Part shown: piece after piece, positions 26,978-35,693 of the stretch | Numbering within the stretch: the first letter of the stretch is position 1 | Layout: each line of letters starts with the position of its first letter | Origin: DATLFA01 sp039915945 | GTDB taxonomy: Bacteria > Actinomycetota > Acidimicrobiia > Acidimicrobiales > WLNW01 | Assembly (NCBI GenBank): GCA_039915945.1 | Contig: JBDSMH010000049.1 | Location: forward strand, 39,004 to 103,003 | DNA: 64,000 bases | Direction: 5' to 3' | The notes under the pieces: model-generated | Databases searched by the model: none | Seen by the model: only the letters and a program-made list of their open reading frames with translations | Told to the model about the DNA's origin: nothing | Program-made: the position numbers and the translations under genes

Positions 26978-27511
26978 TCAGCCGGTTGTCGTGAGCCCGC
27001 TGACGACGGTGAGAACGAAGGGCGCGACGGTGAGTAGCGCGAACGCCGGGAGGCAGCAAAACACCAGCGGGAACAACAACTGCACCGGCAACTTGCGCGC
27101 CCGCTCTTCGAGGACTCGCCGTTGTGCGAGACGAATCTCGATGGCGGCGCGCTCGAGTGCGGGCACCACCGGCGTGCCGTAGCGGGCCGCCATCGACAGC
27201 GCGCTCGACAGCGGGCGAACGATCTCGCCCACACGTGCCGGTAGGTCGGCCAGCACGTCGCTCAACCGTGCACCATCGTCGACCTCGGCCACTGCATCGG
27301 AGAGCGCGCCACCGAGCGGCCCACTCGTGTGCACTGCCACGAGCCGCAGCGCCGCGGCGACGGTGAGCCCCGCCCCGCAGGCCAAGGCGAACAGGTCGAC
27401 GACGTCGGCCACCGCGAACGGGTCGACCATGGTCGCGCGGGCACGACGGCGACGACGCCGCCTCGCGAGGGCGATGCACGCGCTGATCGCGGCAAAGGAC
27501 GCGATCAGCAT
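26978..27511 (-). CDS. TadC-like type II secretion F-domain protein
   Basis: Inner-membrane platform protein of the Tad pilus, 177 residues. It has an N-terminal helix (MLIASFAAISACIALA), a cytoplasmic T2SSF domain with DVLADLPARVGEIVRPL and YGTPVVPALERAA, and a C-terminal hydrophobic hairpin (LLFPLVFCCLPAFALLTVAP). It overlaps tadB by 7 bp. It is shorter than proteobacterial TadC, as is usual in actinobacteria. Confidence 0.85.
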   Translation of the reverse strand: MLIASFAAISACIALARRRRRRRARATMVDPFAVADVVDLFALACGAGLTVAAALRLVAVHTSGPLGGALSDAVAEVDDGARLSDVLADLPARVGEIVRPLSSALSMAARYGTPVVPALERAAIEIRLAQRRVLEERARKLPVQLLFPLVFCCLPAFALLTVAPFVLTVVSGLTTTG

Positions 27512-28062
27512 GTCGGCCTCGACAGTCGTCGGATCCACCAGAGGCCGACGATCTCGCAGGCGAGCCCACCCACGAGGCACAGCTGCCCGGCACTCGATTG
27601 CACGACTGCGCCCGCAATCGACGGATCGACCGCCGCAATCACCAGCGCGAACGCAAACGGTGCGACGCCGATGACAAGTGCAGACGCGCGCGCCTGTGCC
27701 GCCATGACCTCGGCCTCGCGTTGCGCCGACGCGCGAGCTCGCAACGACGACGCCAACGCGTCGAATGTGTGCGCGGCGCCGCCACCAATGGTGTGTGCGA
27801 TCACCATTGCCGCCGCCACCATCTGCCGCGCCGGCGAGCTCGACGCACTCGCCCAGTCAGCGAACGACTCGGCAAGAGAACGACCGTGGTCGGCACCGGC
27901 GAGCACCATCGCCAGATCACGCCGCAACGATGCGCCGAGCTCGTCGCTCGCTTCGCGGAGCGCGACCGCGAGAGAGCTACCGCTACGAAGGAATCGAGCG
28001 ACGGTTTCGAGTAGCTGGGGCAACTCGCGATCGTCGGTGTCACGGCGCAGCACACTGATCAT
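27505..28062 (-). CDS. TadB-like type II secretion F-domain protein
   Basis: A 185-residue platform protein. The T2SSF domain shows ETVARFLRSGSSLAVALREA and DHGRSLAESFADWA, with two C-terminal membrane helices (ALVIGVAPFAFALVIAAVD and a final one). The ATG at 28062 overlaps the cpaF stop as ATGA. The long N-terminal extension possible in this frame lies inside cpaF and is arginine-rich shadow. It lacks the usual N-terminal helices of long TadB proteins. Confidence 0.85.
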   Translation of the reverse strand: MISVLRRDTDDRELPQLLETVARFLRSGSSLAVALREASDELGASLRRDLAMVLAGADHGRSLAESFADWASASSSPARQMVAAAMVIAHTIGGGAAHTFDALASSLRARASAQREAEVMAAQARASALVIGVAPFAFALVIAAVDPSIAGAVVQSSAGQLCLVGGLACEIVGLWWIRRLSRPTC

Positions 28063-29012
28063 CGCGGCACCGCGCCGATCAGCGCGGATCGATCGATGAT
28101 CGAGCGCGTGCTCCACCCGTCGGCCGCGGAATCGACCTCGGCGACATCGACGACCCTGCGGCAGCCGTTGACACCTCGCGCAACGTGGATGACGAGGTCG
28201 ATCGACGATCCGATCTGTTGGCGTATCGCCTCGAGGGGCAACCCGCTGCCCGCGACGAGGACCATCGTCTCGAGCCGCCGCAACGCGTCGCCGACTCCGT
28301 TGGCGTGGCATGTCGACATCGAGCCGTCGTGGCCGGTGTTCATCGCCTGCACCATGTCGAAGGCTTCGCCACCGCGCACTTCGCCCACGATCAGCCGGTC
28401 GGGTCGCATGCGTAGTGCGTTGCGCACGAGCTCACGCTGATCGATCGCACCCGCGCCTTCGGCGTTGGAGGGGCGGACCTCGAGGCGCACGACGTGAGGG
28501 AGGCGCAGGCGGAGCTCGGCGGCATCTTCGATGGTGATGATGCGTTCGCTGCCGTCGATGCGCGCCGCCAGCGCGTTGAGAAGGGTGGTCTTGCCGGCGC
28601 TGGTCGCGCCGCTCACGAGCAGATTGCGACGATCGTCGATCGCGCGGTGCAGTACCGCGACGACGGATGCATCAGCGAAATCTTGCAGCGCCACGTCGAC
28701 TGGTCGAAAGCGACGGATCGTGAGATGAGGCCCGTCGATGGCGACCGGCGGGACGACGACATGCACGCGCGACCCGTCAGCGAGACGACCGTCGGCGAAG
28801 GGTGACGACCGATCGACTCGTCGACCGAGCGGCCCCAGCACGCGCTCGATCAACGCCTCGACTTCGACGGCGGAGAGGTGCGCGTCGGTGGCCACGAGTG
28901 TGCCGGCGCGTTCGATCCACACCGAACCCGAGCCGTTGACCATCACTTCGCTGACGTGCGCGTCGGCGAGAAACTGCTGTAGCGGTCCGAGTGCGGACGC
29001 TTTGGACGACAT
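28059..29012 (-). CDS. CpaF/TadA-type pilus assembly ATPase
   Basis: Secretion ATPase that powers Tad pilus assembly. The 317-residue protein has VSEVMVNGSGSVWIE at the N terminus, Walker A GATSAGKTTLLNAL, the Asp box region IITIEDAAELRL, Walker B LIVGEVRGGEAFDMVQAM and the His box STCHANGVGDALRRLE. It is shorter than the usual 400 or more residues, lacking most of the N-terminal helical domain. It heads the minus-strand tad operon. The Ssd/TadZ gene that precedes it in mycobacteria is absent. Confidence 0.92.
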   Translation of the reverse strand: MSSKASALGPLQQFLADAHVSEVMVNGSGSVWIERAGTLVATDAHLSAVEVEALIERVLGPLGRRVDRSSPFADGRLADGSRVHVVVPPVAIDGPHLTIRRFRPVDVALQDFADASVVAVLHRAIDDRRNLLVSGATSAGKTTLLNALAARIDGSERIITIEDAAELRLRLPHVVRLEVRPSNAEGAGAIDQRELVRNALRMRPDRLIVGEVRGGEAFDMVQAMNTGHDGSMSTCHANGVGDALRRLETMVLVAGSGLPLEAIRQQIGSSIDLVIHVARGVNGCRRVVDVAEVDSAADGWSTRSIIDRSALIGAVPR

Positions 29013-29134
29013 TTTGCGCGCTCGCTGTTGTCCGTCCCGACGGTGCGGGGTGAGTGGAGGCCACAGCCGGTGGCGAGCGCAGGTCGCGCTGCGTGGTCGT
29101 CACATTAGTGAGGGGTAGTGACAGTGGCAATGGC

Positions 29135-29140
29135 TATCGT
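29135..29140 (+). promoter_or_regulatory. Putative leaderless -10 box of the HAD gene
   Basis: TATCGT lies exactly 6 nt before the GTG at 29147, supporting that start. Confidence 0.45.
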
Positions 29141-29146
29141 GAACGC

Positions 29147-29947
29147 GTGCAGGCTGCCTTTTTCGACCTCGACAAGACGGTGATCGCCAAGGCTGCCCTG
29201 ATGGCGTTCGGTCGGCCACTGCACGACGCGGGCTACATCTCGCGTTGGCTCGTGTTGCGCTCGCTGTACGGGCAGTTGGTGTTCCGCTACTTCGGTGCCG
29301 ACGAAGCGCGCATGAAGAAGATACGCGAGGCGTCACTACGGCTCTCCAAGGGTTGGGACCAAGCGAAAGTCACGGCGCTCGTGCGGGAGACGCTCACCGA
29401 AGTCATCGAACCGATCGTCTACGAAGAAGCGCTCGATCTCATCGACAGCCATCGCGCCGCGGGACATCGCATCTACATCGTGTCGGCGTCGCCGGCCGAG
29501 ATCGTGACGCCACTTGCGCAATATCTCGGCGTCGACAGCACGATCTCGACTCGCCCCGAGATCGACGACGACGGTCGCTACACCGGCCGGGTCGAGTTCT
29601 ATGCGTACGGGCCGTTCAAGGCGGTCGCCATGCGCGAGTTGGCCATCACCGAGGGCATCGACCTCGCCGAGTCGTTCGCGTATTCCGATTCGATCACCGA
29701 CTTGCCCATGCTCGAGGCGGTCGGTCATCCCGTGGCCGTCAACCCCGACCGAGATCTACGCCGCGTCGCGGCCGAACGCGGCTGGGAGATCCGCACGTTC
29801 GAGTCGACGGTGGCCCTCAAGACCCGCCGTCACGTGAAGCCCGTTGCCATCGGCAGCGGCACGGTCGCCCTCGCGGGAGTTGCCGCCGTCACCTGGTGGT
29901 ACCTACGACGCGCCAAAGACACTCGCCGATTTGCGAGCTGGCGTTAA
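29147..29947 (+). CDS. HAD-IB family hydrolase with C-terminal membrane helix
   Basis: The 266-residue protein starts VQAAFFDLDKTVIAK (HAD motif I, DLDKT). It has YIVSASPAEIVTPLA (motif II) and YSDSITDLPMLEAVG (motif IV), the SerB-like HAD-IB pattern. Near the C terminus a hydrophobic segment, GSGTVALAGVAAVTWWYLRR, may anchor it in the membrane. Mycobacteria have a homologue divergent from the tad genes (Rv3661 from memory), as here. The substrate is unknown; a phosphomonoester or lysophospholipid is possible. Confidence 0.88.
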   Translation: MQAAFFDLDKTVIAKAALMAFGRPLHDAGYISRWLVLRSLYGQLVFRYFGADEARMKKIREASLRLSKGWDQAKVTALVRETLTEVIEPIVYEEALDLIDSHRAAGHRIYIVSASPAEIVTPLAQYLGVDSTISTRPEIDDDGRYTGRVEFYAYGPFKAVAMRELAITEGIDLAESFAYSDSITDLPMLEAVGHPVAVNPDRDLRRVAAERGWEIRTFESTVALKTRRHVKPVAIGSGTVALAGVAAVTWWYLRRAKDTRRFASWR

Positions 29948-29978
29948 GTTTCAGAACCGCGGACGGGTCCGAAAAAGC

Positions 29979-30053
29979 TCAGGCAGTGCGGAGCTTCTTC
30001 GCGGCGACAGCCAGCAATCCACCGAGGGCGAGGAGGAGCAACAGTTTCTTCAT
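29979..30053 (-). CDS. 24-residue hydrophobic microprotein
   Basis: An ATG at 30053 opens a 24-codon frame ending in TGA at 29979. The product is MKKLLLLLALGGLLAVAAKK plus LRTA: a basic start, one hydrophobic helix and a basic end. A TAGAGT box lies exactly 6 nt before the ATG, the same leaderless spacing as at larger genes here. It resembles very small actinobacterial membrane peptides such as the DLW-39 group but lacks their tail. The function is unknown. Confidence 0.5.
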   Translation of the reverse strand: MKKLLLLLALGGLLAVAAKKLRTA

Positions 30054-30059
30054 CCCGCC

Positions 30060-30065
30060 ACTCTA
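30060..30065 (-). promoter_or_regulatory. Putative leaderless -10 box of the 24-residue gene
   Basis: TAGAGT on the minus strand, 6 nt before the ATG at 30053. Confidence 0.4.
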
Positions 30066-30125
30066 GGCGCGAGGGTGAGGGCCATGCGCGCCATCACGGC
30101 CCGATCCGGCGCTACCGCCCGCCAT

Positions 30126-32300
30126 TCAGAGGATGAAGAGCATCTCCTGGTAGGTCGCCAGCGGCCAGAGATCGTCGGCCACCAGCGTTTCGAGCTCGTC
30201 GGCGGCCGCCCGCACCGCGCTCATCGCCGGTAGCAGCGCGTCGCGGCAGAACTCGGCTTCTTGCATGACGGTCTCTGCGTGGCCGTGACCGAGCGCGGCT
30301 CGCAGCGCCGCGATGCCCGCGCGCAGGTCTTTGACCGACGCAGAGACCTCGTCGAGGGTCGAGGCATCGGCCTCGACACCGACCGACCGCAGGCTGGCGA
30401 CATTCGTCGCCAGCTCGGTTTGGTAGCGCAGTGCAGCCGAAAGGATGACCGTGGTCGCGACCTCGAGGGTCAACCGGGCCTCGACGCCGATGCTGAGGAT
30501 GTACTGCTCCATCGCGATGTCGTAGCGGCTGTGCATCTCGCGGTGGTTGAACACCCCGTAGCGGCTGAAAAGCTCGAGTGATTCGTCGGTGATGAGCTGG
30601 GGTAGGGCGTCGAGGGTGGTGCGCAGATTGGGCAGGCCACGCGCGGCGGCCTCGATCTGCCATGCCTCGGAGTAGCCGTCTCCGTTGAAGACCACGTTGC
30701 CGTGGACGGTGATGATCTCCTCGAGCACCCGTTGAATGGCGGCGTTGAACTCGGTGCCGTCGGCCACCAGCGTTTCGAGCTCTGTCGCGATGTAGTCGAG
30801 GGCTTCGGCGAGAATCGTGTTGATCGTGACCATCGGCCCGGCGATCGATTGCATCGCGCCCGGCGCGCGGAATTCGAAGCGGTTGCCGGTGAACGCGAAC
30901 GGGCTCGTGCGATTGCGATCGCCCGGATCGCTCGGCAGCACGGGCAGCGTGTCGACGCCGATCTCGAGCGTCCGTCGTTCTTTGGACGACTTCGCGCCAC
31001 CTTTCGCTATTTGATCGAAGATGTCAGTGAGTTGATCGCCCAAGAAGATCGAGATGATCGCGGGCGGCGCTTCGTTGGCGCCGAGCCGGTGATCGTTCGA
31101 AGCCGAGGCCACCGATGCCCGCAGCAGACCGCCGAACTTGTGCACCGCGCGGATCGCCGCCGCACAGAATACGAGGAACTGCGCGTTGTCGTGCGGCGTG
31201 TCACCGGGCAGGAAGAAATTGCCGGCGTTGGGGCTGCCGAGCGAGAAGTTGACGTGCTTGCCCGAACCGTTGATACCGACGAACGGCTTCTCGTGGAACA
31301 GGCACTCCATGCCGTGCTTTTGCGCCACGCGCTTCATGATCACCATGAGGAGTTGCTGGTGGTCCGCGGCCACGTTCGATCGTTCGAACATCGGAGCGAT
31401 CTCGAATTGGCCCGGCGCAACCTCGTTGTGCCGCGTCTTCGCCGGAATGCCGAGCTTGAAGAGCTCGCGCTCCGCGTCGAGCATGAACGCGAGCACACGC
31501 TCGGGAATCGCACCGAAGTAGTGGTCGTCGAATTCCTGACCCTTCGGTGCCTTGGCGCCGAACAGCGTGCGCCCCGCGTTGAGCAGATCGGGCCGAGACA
31601 AGAAGAAGCTGCGGTCGATCAGGAAGTACTCCTGCTCCGCTCCGGCGAACGAGACGACCGCCTCGGGCTTATCGTGGCCGAAGAGTTTCAGCACGCGATT
31701 GGCCTGCGCCGCCATCGCCTGTTGCGATCGCAGCAAGGGCGTCTTGTGGTCGAGCGCTTCGCCAGTCATCGAGATGAAGACCGTCGGGATGCACAACGTG
31801 TTGCCGTTGGGGTTTTCGAGAATGTACGCAGGGCTCGTTACGTCCCATGCGGTGTAGCCACGGGCTTCGAACGTCGCCCGCAAACCACCGCTCGGAAAGC
31901 TCGACGCATCAGGTTCGCCTTGTGTGAGTGTCTTGCCGGCGAACTCGGCGATCGACGAACCGTCGCTGTCGGGCTCGATGAAGCTGTCGTGTTTCTCTGC
32001 AGTGAGGTGGGTCAGCGGATAGAAGACGTGCGCGTAGTGCGTCGCGCCTTTCTCCATCGCCCAGTCCTTCATCGACGACGCGACCACATCGGCAACGGTC
32101 GGGTCGAGCGGCTTGGAATGCTCGATCGTCGCCATGACCGACTTGAACACGGCTTTGGGCAGGCGCTGCTGCATGACCGCCTTGGTGAAGACGTTTTGTC
32201 CGAAGATCTCACCGGGCCGCTCCGTGGAGAACTCGCCCACCGGCGACTTGTAACTCTTGACGGCGTCGATTGCCTGGCGGCGCGCCTTGCTTCCACTCAT
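30126..32300 (-). CDS. glnN: Glutamine synthetase type III
   Basis: ATP-dependent ammonia assimilation into glutamine. At 724 residues it has GSIII length. The N terminus (FGQNVFTKAVMQQRLPK) is GSIII-specific; catalytic-core segments include EQEYFLID, KTRHNEVAPGQFEIAP, GSGKHVNFSLG and ASASNDHRLGANEAPPAI, and a long helical C terminus follows. GGAGG lies 7 nt before the ATG. Upstream, between this gene and tRNA-Sec, is a GlnR-box-like element. GSII and GSI lie 4.3 and 5.5 kb away, so all three classes are clustered. The symbol glnN is used by analogy to other GSIII genes. Confidence 0.94.
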   Translation of the reverse strand: MSGSKARRQAIDAVKSYKSPVGEFSTERPGEIFGQNVFTKAVMQQRLPKAVFKSVMATIEHSKPLDPTVADVVASSMKDWAMEKGATHYAHVFYPLTHLTAEKHDSFIEPDSDGSSIAEFAGKTLTQGEPDASSFPSGGLRATFEARGYTAWDVTSPAYILENPNGNTLCIPTVFISMTGEALDHKTPLLRSQQAMAAQANRVLKLFGHDKPEAVVSFAGAEQEYFLIDRSFFLSRPDLLNAGRTLFGAKAPKGQEFDDHYFGAIPERVLAFMLDAERELFKLGIPAKTRHNEVAPGQFEIAPMFERSNVAADHQQLLMVIMKRVAQKHGMECLFHEKPFVGINGSGKHVNFSLGSPNAGNFFLPGDTPHDNAQFLVFCAAAIRAVHKFGGLLRASVASASNDHRLGANEAPPAIISIFLGDQLTDIFDQIAKGGAKSSKERRTLEIGVDTLPVLPSDPGDRNRTSPFAFTGNRFEFRAPGAMQSIAGPMVTINTILAEALDYIATELETLVADGTEFNAAIQRVLEEIITVHGNVVFNGDGYSEAWQIEAAARGLPNLRTTLDALPQLITDESLELFSRYGVFNHREMHSRYDIAMEQYILSIGVEARLTLEVATTVILSAALRYQTELATNVASLRSVGVEADASTLDEVSASVKDLRAGIAALRAALGHGHAETVMQEAEFCRDALLPAMSAVRAAADELETLVADDLWPLATYQEMLFIL

Positions 32301-32343
32301 CGAAGTTCCTCCGCGTTGTCGCGGGGGACGCTAAGAGCGCTCT

Positions 32344-32371
32344 GTAACGGCAACGTTTCGAATGGGTGAAC
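32344..32371 (-). promoter_or_regulatory. GlnR-box-like operator before GSIII
   Basis: Read on the minus strand: TTCAC, N6, GAAAC, N6, GTTAC, with half-site starts exactly 11 bp apart. This matches the actinobacterial GlnR pattern gTnAC-n6-GaAAC-n6-gTnAC except for the first base. It ends 43 bp before the GSIII ATG and may overlap the -35 region, so activation or repression cannot be told. Confidence 0.55.
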
Positions 32372-32389
32372 GCAATGTGCGATCAAAGG

Positions 32390-32485
32390 TGGCGGAGGTG
32401 GACGGGAATCGAACCCGCCGGACGGGGATCGCCCGTCCCACCCGCTTTGAAGGCGGGGGAGCCCACCAGGTACCCAGACACCTCC
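32390..32485 (-). tRNA. selC: Selenocysteine tRNA (anticodon TCA)
   Basis: The minus strand gives a 96-nt tRNA including an encoded CCA (32392-32390). The acceptor is GGAGGTG with CACCTCC and discriminator G. The anticodon stem CCCGC/GCGGG surrounds CTTCAAA (anticodon TCA, reads UGA). A long variable arm, GGACGGG-CGATC-CCCGTCC, has seven perfect pairs. The T arm has loop TTCGATT and a 6-bp stem, so acceptor plus T helix totals 13 bp, as in bacterial tRNA-Sec (8+5). selA and selB lie 16 kb away. Confidence 0.95.
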
Positions 32486-32495
32486 CCGAAGCCGC

Positions 32496-32511
32496 TCCGA
32501 TCAAGATCGGA
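32496..32511 (-). terminator. Hairpin between sigma gene and tRNA-Sec
   Basis: A perfect 7-bp inverted repeat, TCCGATC-TT-GATCGGA, follows the sigma-factor stop by 17 bp and precedes tRNA-Sec by 10 bp. There is no U tract, so it may be a weak terminator or an RNA-processing site. Confidence 0.35.
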
Positions 32512-32528
32512 TCGACACGCTCTCGACG

Positions 32529-33467
<939 letters not shown>

Positions 33468-33640
33468 CGACTACCTACTCGGCGAACGAGGTTGATTGAG
33501 GGCGATTAGGGACTTGGGTAGCTTACCGGCGCATCGTCAGACGCCACCGAGGCGCACAAGATGTGACGAACCTCAGTGAATCGGGAGGCCGACGAATCAT
33601 CAACGTCGCGGTGTAATTCGTGTCGATTGATCCAGTCGGC

Positions 33641-34099
33641 TCAGCCTACGAGCATCGCCGAGAGCCGGCCGAGGTCGGTCTGCAAGAACGTGGCCAAGCG
33701 GGTTGCGGCACCGTCGCTGACCGGCGACAAACGGGCTGTGAGCAGGTCGACCTCCGAGCCCATCTCGGCGGCCAGTGCGCGCAACGCGTCGACGCGCTCC
33801 TGCGGTTTGGCCCGAACCAGAGCGGCGACCGACTCGCCGGCCGCGGCCCCCGGTGCGGCGGCGCGGTCGTCTTCGAGGAGGACGGATTCGGGGATCAACG
33901 CGCGCCACTGTGCCGCGTGCCAGCCGAAGACCCGGGCCGCGACCGACACGGACACCTTGGCCTCGGGGGACGAGATCGACTCGAGCCAGCCCGCAGTGAC
34001 CACGAAGACCTGTTCACAGGACCAGGCAACAGTGGAAAAGACGCGGGCGGTGTCGGCTGCGGTCAGCGCGGCGGGAGATTCGGGCAGATCGAACAGCAC
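33641..34099 (-). CDS. Unknown helical protein, 152 aa
   Basis: The product starts VLFDLPESPAALTAADTAR and is mostly alpha-helical, with CEQVFVVTAGWLESISSPE and a C-terminal LQTDLGRLSAMLVG. I do not recognise the family; it might be a helical-bundle, ferritin-like fold. No signal peptide or metal motif is clear. A TACGCT box 8 nt before the GTG at 34099 supports transcription from this start. It lies between the DUF4328 gene and the sigma-factor gene. Confidence 0.65.
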   Translation of the reverse strand: MLFDLPESPAALTAADTARVFSTVAWSCEQVFVVTAGWLESISSPEAKVSVSVAARVFGWHAAQWRALIPESVLLEDDRAAAPGAAAGESVAALVRAKPQERVDALRALAAEMGSEVDLLTARLSPVSDGAATRLATFLQTDLGRLSAMLVG

Positions 34100-34107
34100 G
34101 GCGGTCG

Positions 34108-34113
34108 AGCGTA
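34108..34113 (-). promoter_or_regulatory. Putative leaderless -10 box of the 152-aa gene
   Basis: TACGCT on the minus strand, 8 nt before the GTG at 34099. Confidence 0.35.
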
Positions 34114-34130
34114 GCTACCACCAAGGCAGA

Positions 34131-35003
34131 TCAGAGGTGCTGTGGCGCATTGAGCACGGCGTCGGTCACTTCGGCGCTCCGCAGCGTCATACGACGGGTC
34201 ACCATCCACACGATCACCGCGAGCAGCCCTGCGCACACCACGGCGTTGCCCGCCGCGAGCACATTGAGATCGGCCGCGAACTTCAAGTCGTCGATATTGC
34301 TCGTGCCGCGCACGAGTCCGACGGCGACGAGTAGCTGTAACGCGTAGCTGCCGACGAACGTGAGCCAGTAGACGAAAATGAGTGTGGGTGGTTTCGGTTT
34401 CACCCGCCCCACGCGATCGGTCCGCGTCCAGATCTCCTTCAAATAGCCGAAGGGCCGTACGAGACTGAGAAACGGAATGATCCACATGAATGTGGCGACC
34501 GCGGTGCGGCTCTGCGTTTTGCCGGGGCTGATCGTCGGCAGATTGCCATAGGCGCGGGCGAACCAAACGAGGAACAACGGACCGCCGACGAGCAGCAGCA
34601 CTCCACTCAGACCGCGCAGCATGTCGAGGCGGTTGTTGAGCGAGTTCTCGAGCTCGACTGGAATGTTCATCCCGTACTCGTGCACGAGGCGACGGTGGTC
34701 GAGCGAGAGGACGACCGTGTAGATCGACAGCGGCACCCAGACCGCGAAGATCGCCGTCACGATGGTGCCGATCGTGTCGACCGCGCGAAAGCCGAGCATC
34801 TCCGGCGTCTTGCGTACCCGCAGCTTGGTGGCGTAGGCCGGCTGCGCGATGCCGTACGGGGATGCCGGCGCGTCGAGAGCAAAGCCGGCGGGCTCCGGTG
34901 GTGGATACCCCGCGGGGGCGAAGGGGCTCTGCGGCTGAGCGAGCGGCCCCGGGGCGCCCGGAAACTGACCGGCGGGCGGGATAGGCGGCGGCAAACGGCT
35001 CAT
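34131..35003 (-). CDS. DUF4328 multi-pass membrane protein
   Basis: About 290 residues. A proline/glycine/alanine-rich N terminus (MSRLPPPIPPAGQFPGAPG) precedes a membrane domain of about five helices. Motifs AVWVPLSIYTVVLSLDHRR, FLVWFARAYGNLP and FMWIIPFLSLVRPFGYLKEIW are typical of DUF4328. The ATG at 35003 was chosen; a longer frame reaches the tandem repeat. The function of the family is unknown. No operon partner is obvious. Confidence 0.82.
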   Translation of the reverse strand: MSRLPPPIPPAGQFPGAPGPLAQPQSPFAPAGYPPPEPAGFALDAPASPYGIAQPAYATKLRVRKTPEMLGFRAVDTIGTIVTAIFAVWVPLSIYTVVLSLDHRRLVHEYGMNIPVELENSLNNRLDMLRGLSGVLLLVGGPLFLVWFARAYGNLPTISPGKTQSRTAVATFMWIIPFLSLVRPFGYLKEIWTRTDRVGRVKPKPPTLIFVYWLTFVGSYALQLLVAVGLVRGTSNIDDLKFAADLNVLAAGNAVVCAGLLAVIVWMVTRRMTLRSAEVTDAVLNAPQHL

Positions 35004-35066
35004 GCCCGAACCATCGGACACTACGGGTGACGCCTTGAGCCCCTTCGGCGCGATGGGGACCCACAA

Positions 35067-35166
35067 CTCAGCGCGGCTCCGCCACGACCGACTCAGCGCG
35101 GCTCCGCCACGACCGACTCAGCGCGGCTCCGCCACGACCGACTCTGCGCGGCTCCGCCACGACCGG
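35067..35166. repeat. Four tandem 25-bp repeats
   Basis: Units start at 35067, 35092, 35117 and 35142. The first three are identical (ctcagcgcggctccgccacg, then accga); the fourth differs by two bases. Each unit contains, on the minus strand, the small inverted repeat GCGGAGCCGC. The array begins directly downstream of the secreted-protein stop codon and ends before the DUF4328 gene. There are no spacers. Confidence 0.95.
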
Positions 35167-35168
35167 AC

Positions 35169-35633
35169 TCAGCCCGGCCGCTTGGCGTTGACGAGGCGCT
35201 CGATGGCCGGTCCGACCTTGGCGTGGAGGGTGGCGGCCCGCGATTCGTCGATCTTGCCGGCGGCGAGCGCGGCGTCGATGCGGGCATTGGCCTTGGCCGT
35301 GAGCATCTCGACGAGGCCTTGGGTCTTCGGGCCCGCGATCTCGGCCAGGCTCTTGCCCGATTGCAGTTCTTGCTTCAGTGCATCGGGCGTGAGGCCGAGG
35401 TACTCGGCGACCTCGCCGCGGCGCGTGCTCACTCGCTGCTTGATGCGGGCGCCCACCGCGGCGCGCCGCTCGGGCTTGGTCTTCGCCGCACGGTTCGTCG
35501 TCGAGTCGGGCGCGGTTTGCTGTTGCCCCGAATCTTGCGCTGCTGCGATGCCGATCGGTGCGAGCGCGGCGACGGCCAATGCTCCACTGGTGAGGCTGGC
35601 GGCGGCCACGGCGGCGACGATGATCTTCTTCAT
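35169..35633 (-). CDS. Secreted protein with helical AEYLGLTPD repeat-like domain
   Basis: The 154-residue product has an N-terminal signal peptide (MKKIIVAAVAAASLTSGALA, then AIGIAAAQ-like cleavage region), a charged linker, and a helical domain with EVAEYLGLTPDALKQELQSG followed by KSLAEIAG. This short module recurs in secreted proteins of Gram-positive bacteria. A GAGGAG Shine-Dalgarno precedes the ATG. The stop is followed at once by the 25-bp tandem array. The function is unknown. Confidence 0.78.
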   Translation of the reverse strand: MKKIIVAAVAAASLTSGALAVAALAPIGIAAAQDSGQQQTAPDSTTNRAAKTKPERRAAVGARIKQRVSTRRGEVAEYLGLTPDALKQELQSGKSLAEIAGPKTQGLVEMLTAKANARIDAALAAGKIDESRAATLHAKVGPAIERLVNAKRPG

Positions 35634-35693
35634 GAGGGACTCCTCGGTCGGAGCCCATCATGACGCTCGAGTATTAGGGAATTATGAGGCCCT

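Noticed and set aside
35067..35166. Possible CRISPR array
   Set aside because: The 25-bp units are contiguous with no spacers, and no cas gene is present.
35067..35172. UGA stop of the secreted protein followed by hairpins, as a selenocysteine codon with SECIS
   Set aside because: The hairpins are tandem repeats with tiny loops, and reading through gives only repeat-encoded sequence with no selenoprotein family match.
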